In this document: positions 57,633 through 64,000 of the stretch, one piece after another
Layout of the letters: every line of letters starts with the position of its first letter
Position numbering within the stretch: the stretch's first letter is position 1
Assembly (NCBI RefSeq): GCF_046614675.1
Contig: NZ_JBKKJT010000001.1
Location: forward strand, 1,054,001 to 1,118,000
DNA from: Chryseobacterium cupriresistens
Lineage (GTDB): Bacteria; Bacteroidota; Bacteroidia; Flavobacteriales; Weeksellaceae
Length of the DNA stretch: 64,000 bases
Direction: 5' to 3'
The notes under the pieces: generated by a model
Told to the model about the DNA's origin: nothing
Databases searched by the model: none
Seen by the model: only the letters and a program-made list of their open reading frames with translations
Program-made: the position numbers and the translations under genes

Positions 57633-59204
57633 TTAGTAACCAGGATTTTGTTTTAAAGCTGTATTCGGCAATTCATTGAAAGGAATTGGAAGAATTTCAT
57701 TTTTATTGGCTTTAAATCCTTTGAATGCAAGTATTGATGGAGCATCTCCCCATCTTACAAGGTCAAACCATCTGTGTCCTTCTCCGGCAAGCTCTCTTCT
57801 TCTTTCATCTTTAATAGCCTGTAAAGAAACAGGAACTGATGGTAACCCAACTCTTGCTCTTACCGCATCTAATAAAGCTTGAGCTCTTGCTCCTGAAGCT
57901 CCTAATGCTTCTGCCTCCATCAGATAAGTATCCGCCAATCTTATAGCAATATAATTCTGACGGAAATTCAACTCAGGAGGTCCCGGAAGCGATGTTTTTA
58001 AAGCATTTGTAGGTAAATACTTATTAAGGAAGTATCCGGTATCTGCAAAAGCAGGCGTATAAGTAACCTTACCCTCCGTCACCAGTTTTTTTGCATTGAA
58101 AACGGTAACGTCCAGTCTTGGATCTCCCTGCATAAAAGTAACAAAGTTCTCTGTTACAGTATTAAATGCCCAACCTGAATAAATATCCGGAGCATTGTTA
58201 TTCGGGATATCTTTTAAGAAATAAGAACGAGGTCCTACCATCACATTGATAGAGTTTCCTTCATCTTTTCCCTGTCCCCAGAATCCCCAGTCAGAACTTC
58301 CTTTATTGGTATGCATTACTTCAAGAATTGATTCTGATGGGAATTTGTATTTGTTTGGATCCTGGTCAGTTTCCAATGCAACTTTAAATAAATCTGCATA
58401 ATTTGTCACAAGTTTGTAGCCATACTGACTGGTTCCTCCAGGCGTACCATTTACTTCAGCAAACTGTGCGGCTGCCTGAGGCATTTTTTTATCATAAAGA
58501 TAAATTTTACCTAATATAGCTCTGGCCGTTCCCTGCGTGATTCGCCCCTTATCACTGATACTTGGCGTCATCATAAGGTCGGGAATAGCAGCAACGATAT
58601 CGCTTTCTATCTGTGCATACACATCACTCGGCTTGGCCTGTGGCACGTTCCAGTAATCATCATCAAACTTTATGGTATTAAGAATCAAAGGAATATTTCC
58701 AAACATTCTTAGTAATTCAAAATAATATAAAGAACGAAGAACTTTAGCTTCTGCAATATATCTTTTTTTAAGATCCTCATTCATATTTGCCCCAGGAACT
58801 CTTTCTATCAAAAGATTAGCCCGTGCAACTCCCTGATAGTAATCCCTCCAGTAGCTGGCAGGCATTGTATTGGCGTTAATCATATAGTTATTCATTCCCT
58901 GGATACCCGCTCCGTCATTGGAATTTCCCCCACCGGAATAAAAATCATCAGATCCTGCATTAAAGAAGGTAACGGTATTTTCAAATCCAGCCGAATACTT
59001 TCTTAGAGGATCATATACGGAAATCAATGCGCTGAAAGACTGCTGCTCATTCTGAAAATACAAATCTGTATTAAAAGATCCTGAATTCTTTACATCATCC
59101 AGATAGGAATCACTACAACCGATATTGGTAAAACTCAGACCTGTCAGAAACGCAACGGCAAGTCCTTTATATATAAAATTCTTATTTTTCATTTTGTTGG
59201 TCAT
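57633..59204 (-). CDS. SusD/RagB family nutrient-binding outer membrane lipoprotein
   Basis: A 523-aa protein. Signal with lipobox IGCSDS (Cys about 30) and the SusD beginning SYLDD. ARANLLIERV, AKVLRSLYYFELLRMFGNIPL and the C-terminal ERRRELAGEGHRWFDLVRWG are SusD/RagB landmarks. It binds glycan at the surface and forms the lid of the SusC transporter. The start overlaps the susC stop; the start may be 12 bases lower. Confidence 0.95.
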   Translation of the reverse strand: MTNKMKNKNFIYKGLAVAFLTGLSFTNIGCSDSYLDDVKNSGSFNTDLYFQNEQQSFSALISVYDPLRKYSAGFENTVTFFNAGSDDFYSGGGNSNDGAGIQGMNNYMINANTMPASYWRDYYQGVARANLLIERVPGANMNEDLKKRYIAEAKVLRSLYYFELLRMFGNIPLILNTIKFDDDYWNVPQAKPSDVYAQIESDIVAAIPDLMMTPSISDKGRITQGTARAILGKIYLYDKKMPQAAAQFAEVNGTPGGTSQYGYKLVTNYADLFKVALETDQDPNKYKFPSESILEVMHTNKGSSDWGFWGQGKDEGNSINVMVGPRSYFLKDIPNNNAPDIYSGWAFNTVTENFVTFMQGDPRLDVTVFNAKKLVTEGKVTYTPAFADTGYFLNKYLPTNALKTSLPGPPELNFRQNYIAIRLADTYLMEAEALGASGARAQALLDAVRARVGLPSVPVSLQAIKDERRRELAGEGHRWFDLVRWGDAPSILAFKGFKANKNEILPIPFNELPNTALKQNPGY

Positions 59205-62125
59205 TAAAATTGAATATTAGCTCCTATAAGGAATGTTCTGGCTTGTGGATAGTAAGCTCTGTCTACCCCGATAATGTCCTGCTCAGAGTTATTTCTCCCT
59301 GCAATTTCCGGATCATATCCTGTATACTTTGTGAAGGTAAGCAGGTTTTCTCCTGTGATATACAGTCTTACTTTACTCATTCCAAAACGTTGGGTAACAT
59401 CCTGAGGAATGGTATACCCTAACTGAACAATTTTCAGACGCACATAATCTCCTTTCTGAAGGTAATAATTAGACATCCATGAATAGTTGTGGTTAGAATC
59501 AGTGCGGGTAAGTCTCGGATTATCATTGGTAGATCCCTCACCTGTCCATCTGTCTAAGATTCTTGTCTGGTAGTTGGCATCAGGCAAATCCAATCTTCTT
59601 AACCCCTGGAAAATCTTGTTACCAGCCTGTCCTTGCGCAAACATCATCAGATCAAAATTCTTATAGCTCATATTCACGGTAAGTCCGAAAGTATATTTTG
59701 GGATAGAGCTTCCTAAGTTTACTTTATCATTGTCATCAATTTTACCATCTCCATTATTATCCTGCCAGATAAAGTCCCCAGGTTTTGCATCGGGTAATAA
59801 TTTTACACCATTGGCATTTACATAATTGTCAATTTGTGCCTGATTCTGGAAAACCCCACTATATGTTTGTCCGTAAAATGATCCGTAGGGCTGCCCTACT
59901 GCTACTCTGGAAACCGCTCCCATGGTCTGGAAAGAAGCCAGGTTGAAGTATTCAATATCATCCTCTAGTCTAAGAACTTTATTTTTTATGGTTGCGAAGT
60001 TACCATTAACCGAAATGCTGAAATCTTCCCAATTTTTCTTGTAGCCTAATTCAAGTTCAACACCTGAGTTTTCCATATCTCCTACATTTGCCCAAGGTGA
60101 AACAGGAACTCCTACATAACCTGGGATATTGATTTGTCTGAGAATATCAGTAGTCTTCTTTTTGTACCAGTCTGCTGTAAGGGTAAAATTGTTGAATAAT
60201 TTCAGATCTGCAGCAATATTCAGCTGGCTGGTCTGTTCCCATTTCAGATTAGGGTTTTCCAGAGTACTTTTCGCATAACCAATGATAATATTATTACTGG
60301 AGTTGGTATAATTACTACCGGAAACCATGAAACTTGCAAATCTGAAGTTATCCATTTCATCATTCCCTAACACTCCGTAACCTCCTCTTAATTTTAAGTT
60401 ATTAACGACATTGTTCTCCGGCCAGAAGTTTTCTTTATGAACGTTCCATCCCAGTGACATAGACGGGAAAGTTCCCCAGTGCTGGTTGGTAGCAAATTTT
60501 GAAGAACCGTCTCTACGGATTGTACCTGTAAATAAGTATTTATCTGCATAATCATAAATGATTCTACCAAAATAAGATGCTTTACGGGTCTCGATACCGT
60601 CCCATCCTTTTGCTGTAATATTTTCCCTGGGAATATCAAAGTTGAAGGAAGCATCCTGCCAGTTATCAATAGGAAGGTTACTGTAAGTCAAACTGGCACC
60701 GCCGGCAATGTTGTATCGGTAAACACCCTGTCCAACCATAATATTGATATTGTGATCACCAAACTTATTCTGATAGGTCAATGTATTTTCCATGCTCCAT
60801 TCGAACTTATTTTCATCCACCTTATTCAAACTGTTAAAACCGGTATTATTAAAATTTGGGCTTAAATAATATTTCGGTGTAAAGGAGCGGCTTCCCCAAT
60901 AGGATTTTTTACCATTTAAACTTGTTTTGAATGTAAAGTGATCAAGAAACTTGAGTTCTGCAAAAACATTCCCCACAAAATCATCAGACCAGTTATAATT
61001 GCCTTGTTGTATGTGACGGAAAGCCTGCGGATTGGTCATCTCGTTATTTACATATGGGGAAATTCCATATGGACGGCCTTCAGAATCACGGATGATATAA
61101 GGACTTTTATAACCGTCCGAATCTACCATTGACCAATCTGTCACGACAACCGGAGTGATAGGATCCAGGTTTACTGCTGAAGCCAACGGTCCTCCAAATT
61201 CTTCGTTTGCACTTACTCCCTGAGACTTCACATGGGTATACGCAAAAGTTTGCCCTATGGTCAGGTAATCTGTAACTTTATGGGTTGAGTTAAATCTTGC
61301 ATTGATTCTTTTGTAATAAGAAATATCACTCATTACAATACCAGTCTGATCAAAATATCCGAAAGAGGTATAGTAGGTGGATTTTTCATTCCCTCCGGTA
61401 ATACTTACTTCGTGAGACGATTTTTCACCGGTTCCGAAAATAGCATCCTGCCAGTTGGTACCTTTCCCAAATGATTCAGGATTAGAAAATCTGGGTGCCT
61501 TTCCGTCATTAACAAAACCTTCATTAATAATTTTGGCATATTGTGTAGCATCTAAGAGATCCAGTTTTTTGGATGCATTTGAGAAACCATAAAACCCGTT
61601 ATAAGAAAGACTAAGTTTTCCTCTCTTCCCTTTTTTGGTTGTCACCAGGATTACTCCTTTTGCTGCAGAGACTCCATAGATTGCAGATGATGCTCCGTCC
61701 TTTAGCACTTCTATACTTTCTATATCCGATTGGTTAAGCCATCCGATATTGTCTACCACAATACCATCTACTACCCACAATGGGCTGTTGCTTCCAGCTC
61801 CAAAACTGGTAATCCCTCTTACACGTACAGTAGCAGCAGCACCAGGCTGTCCCGAATTCGTAACAACAGAAACCCCTGCAGCTCTACCTTGCAATACCTG
61901 TTCAGGCTTACCTGCCGGTATGTTTTCAATGTCGCTGGCTTTAATACTCGCAATAGCTCCCGTTACATTACTCTTTTTCTGAGTACCGTAACCGATGACT
62001 ACCACTTCGTCTATTTTGTTTTCTTTCGCAATTGTGTCCTTCGACTTGGTGGTCTGGGCACTGAAGTTGGCCGTAAAATAGAGGACGGCAACCACTCCTA
62101 CGCTTCTTGATATTCTTACATTCAT
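59204..62125 (-). CDS. SusC/RagA family TonB-dependent outer membrane transporter
   Basis: A 973-aa TonB-dependent transporter. After a signal (to about 23), the chain goes straight to the TonB box-like EVVVIGYGTQKKSNVTGAI, then the plug (GQPGAAATVRVRGI, WVVDGIVVD) and beta-barrel, ending with the aromatic IGANIQF. There is no N-terminal carboxypeptidase-like domain that many SusC proteins carry. It imports glucan oligosaccharides across the outer membrane with SusD. It is the first gene of the operon. Confidence 0.95.
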   Translation of the reverse strand: MNVRISRSVGVVAVLYFTANFSAQTTKSKDTIAKENKIDEVVVIGYGTQKKSNVTGAIASIKASDIENIPAGKPEQVLQGRAAGVSVVTNSGQPGAAATVRVRGITSFGAGSNSPLWVVDGIVVDNIGWLNQSDIESIEVLKDGASSAIYGVSAAKGVILVTTKKGKRGKLSLSYNGFYGFSNASKKLDLLDATQYAKIINEGFVNDGKAPRFSNPESFGKGTNWQDAIFGTGEKSSHEVSITGGNEKSTYYTSFGYFDQTGIVMSDISYYKRINARFNSTHKVTDYLTIGQTFAYTHVKSQGVSANEEFGGPLASAVNLDPITPVVVTDWSMVDSDGYKSPYIIRDSEGRPYGISPYVNNEMTNPQAFRHIQQGNYNWSDDFVGNVFAELKFLDHFTFKTSLNGKKSYWGSRSFTPKYYLSPNFNNTGFNSLNKVDENKFEWSMENTLTYQNKFGDHNINIMVGQGVYRYNIAGGASLTYSNLPIDNWQDASFNFDIPRENITAKGWDGIETRKASYFGRIIYDYADKYLFTGTIRRDGSSKFATNQHWGTFPSMSLGWNVHKENFWPENNVVNNLKLRGGYGVLGNDEMDNFRFASFMVSGSNYTNSSNNIIIGYAKSTLENPNLKWEQTSQLNIAADLKLFNNFTLTADWYKKKTTDILRQINIPGYVGVPVSPWANVGDMENSGVELELGYKKNWEDFSISVNGNFATIKNKVLRLEDDIEYFNLASFQTMGAVSRVAVGQPYGSFYGQTYSGVFQNQAQIDNYVNANGVKLLPDAKPGDFIWQDNNGDGKIDDNDKVNLGSSIPKYTFGLTVNMSYKNFDLMMFAQGQAGNKIFQGLRRLDLPDANYQTRILDRWTGEGSTNDNPRLTRTDSNHNYSWMSNYYLQKGDYVRLKIVQLGYTIPQDVTQRFGMSKVRLYITGENLLTFTKYTGYDPEIAGRNNSEQDIIGVDRAYYPQARTFLIGANIQF

Positions 62126-62144
62126 ATACAGTTATTGTTTAATT

Positions 62145-62155
62145 CTCAAATTGAG
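62145..62155 (-). promoter_or_regulatory. Dyad at the susC promoter
   Basis: CTCAATTTGAG on the minus strand is a perfect 5-bp dyad around one base and overlaps TCAATTTG, a one-mismatch -7 box 20 bases before the susC ATG. A regulator bound there would block the promoter. Confidence 0.4.
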
Positions 62156-62228
62156 ACAATAAAAATATATTTTTTTTCAATTAATTAACATTCTATTCAT
62201 AAAAATTTTAATTTTTCTTTTATTTTTC

Positions 62229-62271
62229 AGGGTTAGAAGCCCTATCTTCGCATCAATATTTCATAAAATAT
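62229..62271 (+). promoter_or_regulatory. MFS promoter and operator-like dyad
   Basis: TATCTTCG at 62243-62250 is a one-mismatch -7 box. AGGG/CCCT arms flank it at 62229-62243 and ATATTT-CATA-AAATAT is a perfect 6-bp dyad at 62256-62271, right after the expected start site. This divergent region (62126-62301) probably carries the operators of the glucan locus. Confidence 0.4.
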
Positions 62272-62301
62272 CATAAAAAATTAATAAATTCATCTCCCAA
62301 A

Positions 62302-63486
62302 ATGACCACCAAGCCATCCAAAATTTCTCTTCCGTTAAAACTTACCTTTCTCATTTTTTCAATGGTTTTAAACTGTATGGGATTGGTGATTTTGCAGCTG
62401 TCTGAAGAGAAAATCACCTACGGAGAACTGGGGTTTTTAGAATCTTTTAAAGATCTACCCATTGCTTTTATCTCGCTTTTTGCAGTGAGCTTTATCAATA
62501 AGACAGGACCTAAAAAGGCATTAATCCTTGCATTGGCCATTGTTGGATTCTGTTCCTGCCTTCTTCCTTTTGTAAAGGTTTTCTGGTTTTATAAACTGTG
62601 GTTTGCGATTATAGGAGCCTGTTTCGCTATTGGTAAAATCTGTGTTTTTGGAATTATCAGGAATAATATTTCGGATGAAAAATCCCTGGCAAAGACCATG
62701 AATAATGTAGAAGCCTCTTTTATGATCGGAATTTTCGTGGTTAATACCGGTTTTGGGTGGATAATTTCCAGCCAGTACTCGGAATTCTGGAAGTTTGGTT
62801 TCCTGATGATTGCTTTATTATCAGCATTTACCATTTTTCTGCTGTCAAAGATAGAAGTAGCAGATTCCAGGCCTATGGAAAACAAAAGCATTCTCTCAGA
62901 ACTTTCCGGGTTTACCACACCTACGGTAGCTTTATTTTTAGGAGTGATCTTTTTTATCGTCTTTGTAGAGCAGGGATTCAATTCATGGCTTCCTTCTTTT
63001 TATAAAAACCATTTAAAGGTCAATTCTTTTTTTGCGCTTCAGGCCACTTCTTTTCTATCCGTCTTTTCTTATGCCGGACGAACGGTTACTGCCAATATCA
63101 TCAAAAGGTTTTCATTGCCCAGATATTATATTACATGTATGGCTCTTATTATCACCTTACTGATTATTATACTGGGGATACAGTATTTTGATTCGGAGGA
63201 TTCCAGCTATTTACTTTTTTTATTTCCGGTTATTGGTTTGTTTCTTTCCCCCCTCTACCCTGTAATCAACTCAAAAATGATTGCACAGGTGGATAAAGAC
63301 AAGATTAATCTTTTCACCTCGCTTATTGTTATTTTTTCTTCTCTGGGCAGCTCTGTAAGCTCTATCATTATGGCTGTTTTATTTGAAAAACAGCTGTTGA
63401 ATTATTATCCATTATACATCTTATCTTCTGTAATTCTGCTTTTTGTGATTAGTTTTATATATTTTACTGTCACAAATAGAAAATAG
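62302..63486 (+). CDS. MFS transporter, sugar-type
   Basis: A 394-aa protein with twelve membrane segments. The first loop has FINKTGPKKALI, close to the MFS motif A (GxxxDRxGRR) in place but with altered residues. Context next to a glucan PUL suggests it imports the glucose or disaccharide produced in the periplasm across the inner membrane, as MFS proteins do in other PULs; this is inference. It is divergent from susC and 16 bases ahead of the Nudix gene. Confidence 0.85.
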   Translation: MTTKPSKISLPLKLTFLIFSMVLNCMGLVILQLSEEKITYGELGFLESFKDLPIAFISLFAVSFINKTGPKKALILALAIVGFCSCLLPFVKVFWFYKLWFAIIGACFAIGKICVFGIIRNNISDEKSLAKTMNNVEASFMIGIFVVNTGFGWIISSQYSEFWKFGFLMIALLSAFTIFLLSKIEVADSRPMENKSILSELSGFTTPTVALFLGVIFFIVFVEQGFNSWLPSFYKNHLKVNSFFALQATSFLSVFSYAGRTVTANIIKRFSLPRYYITCMALIITLLIIILGIQYFDSEDSSYLLFLFPVIGLFLSPLYPVINSKMIAQVDKDKINLFTSLIVIFSSLGSSVSSIIMAVLFEKQLLNYYPLYILSSVILLFVISFIYFTVTNRK

Positions 63487-63502
63487 TTTTATTTTTACTG
63501 CC

Positions 63503-64000
63503 ATGAAAATTAAAGACACAAAAAGTAAAGAAACGCTACAGGAACTCATTGACACGAAAGATTTCGTAGCGCATATTTCCGTTGACTGCACCATATTCGG
63601 CTTTCATAATAACATTCTGAAAGTTTTGCTTTTAAAATATCATGATCTGGATCTATGGTCACTTCCGGGTGGTTTTGTTTTTAATGATGAGGACCTGAGA
63701 GAAGCTGCTGAAAGGGTTTTGTTTGAAAGAACCCATCTTAAAGGATTATTTTTGAAACAGTTTCACACCTTTGGAAGAATAGACCGTACGGAGAATAATG
63801 TACATCAGATCCTTCTTAAAAATAAAGGAATAACCGTTCCTGAAGATCACTGGATATTCCAGCGTTTTGTTACAGTAGGTTACTGCAGCCTCATTGATTT
63901 TTCACTGGCTGATACTTTCCCTGATGCTTTCAATGAAAGCTGTGAATGGTTTGAAGTCAACAACCTGCCTAAAATGGCATTCGACCACGACAGAATTATA
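63503..64000 (+). CDS. Nudix-domain regulator (NrtR/AraR-like), C-terminus outside the window
   Basis: A frame from ATG 63503 runs for 166 codons to the edge. VDCTIFGFHNNILKVLLLKYHD opens a Nudix domain in the NrtR/AraR style. The Nudix box region GGFVFNDEDLREAAERVLFER keeps GxxxxxE but replaces key catalytic residues of REUXEEXGU (for example Val and Arg where Glu is usual), so hydrolysis is unlikely and sensing more likely. In that family a winged helix at the C-terminus binds DNA; it would lie beyond the window. It probably regulates the divergent PUL or the MFS gene. Confidence 0.8.
   Translation, partial: MKIKDTKSKETLQELIDTKDFVAHISVDCTIFGFHNNILKVLLLKYHDLDLWSLPGGFVFNDEDLREAAERVLFERTHLKGLFLKQFHTFGRIDRTENNVHQILLKNKGITVPEDHWIFQRFVTVGYCSLIDFSLADTFPDAFNESCEWFEVNNLPKMAFDHDRII

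Noticed and set aside
1..64000. CRISPR arrays, tRNA, rRNA, integrase and transposase genes
   Set aside because: No regularly spaced repeats, cloverleaf-like segments or recombinase motifs were seen. Simple repeats at 5400, 12850 and 44788 have no unique spacers of constant length.

Overview
This 64 kb window is chromosomal DNA from a Bacteroidota bacterium, most likely a Chryseobacterium-like member of the Flavobacteriia (family Weeksellaceae). The evidence is the AT-rich sequence, flavobacterial -7 boxes (TAnnTTTG) with no Shine-Dalgarno, a SusC/SusD pair, proteins with C-terminal type IX secretion (T9SS) sorting domains, and the gene set (PDH E1alpha/E2, stearoyl-ACP-type desaturase, FabI, GpmI, Era, DUF6157, DUF4153). 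The genus call is inference. No tRNA, rRNA, transposase, integrase, phage or CRISPR locus was seen, so this looks like ordinary core chromosome with a few accessory islands.

Layout. 1-3.5 kb: a minus-strand run of lolD-like ABC ATPase, YkuD_2 L,D-transpeptidase lipoprotein, RadC, a FemAB/GNAT-like protein and a PhyH-like dioxygenase cut by the window edge. 3.8-6.5 kb: pyruvate dehydrogenase E2 and E1alpha. 6.8-11.8 kb: a frameshifted NIPSNAP gene, a PAP2-like/BlaI-like/DUF4153 operon, a truncated lectin, an RRM protein and DUF6157. 11.9-16.7 kb: a metal cluster made of a hotdog thioesterase, an HMA-AraC fusion regulator, a copper P-type ATPase with four extra metal-binding modules, and a DUF72 protein. 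17-28.9 kb: NodB-type deacetylase lipoprotein, YggS, an orphan NtrC-like regulator without HTH, MATE pump, GNAT, two Crp/Fnr regulators, HAD, S9 peptidase, DoxX, Era and a Gdx-like SMR transporter. 29-36.3 kb: T9SS protein, methyltransferase-map pair, HAD-like hydrolase, acyl-ACP desaturase, gpmI, DUF2268-like protease and an SUI1 protein. 36.3-44.7 kb: LRR protein, PhoX-like T9SS protein, a 1352-aa sortilin/PKD/LamG T9SS protein and an HTH regulator. 44.9-51.4 kb: di-haem peroxidase, a secreted protein with a uridine-phosphorylase-like enzyme, epimerase-like protein, tag, a small charged helical protein and fabI.

51.5-64 kb is a polysaccharide utilisation locus on the minus strand: susC-susD-GH30-GH3-GH16-GH30, closed by a strong GC-rich terminator. 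An MFS sugar transporter and a degenerate Nudix protein (NrtR/AraR-like, cut by the window edge) diverge from it. The enzymes together suggest a mixed-linkage beta-1,3/beta-1,6-glucan such as laminarin or fungal/yeast wall glucan. Import through SusCD, cleavage by GH16/GH30/GH3, uptake of the sugar by the MFS protein and control by the Nudix-type regulator form one coherent module.

The non-coding DNA is also structured. It has a dispersed repeat in three copies (about 28.4, 48.35 and 53.9 kb), a pair of look-alike hairpins around one protease gene, two CTCAAACTCT-type tracts, several operator-like palindromes, and several promoters placed so close to the ATG that leaderless mRNAs are likely.
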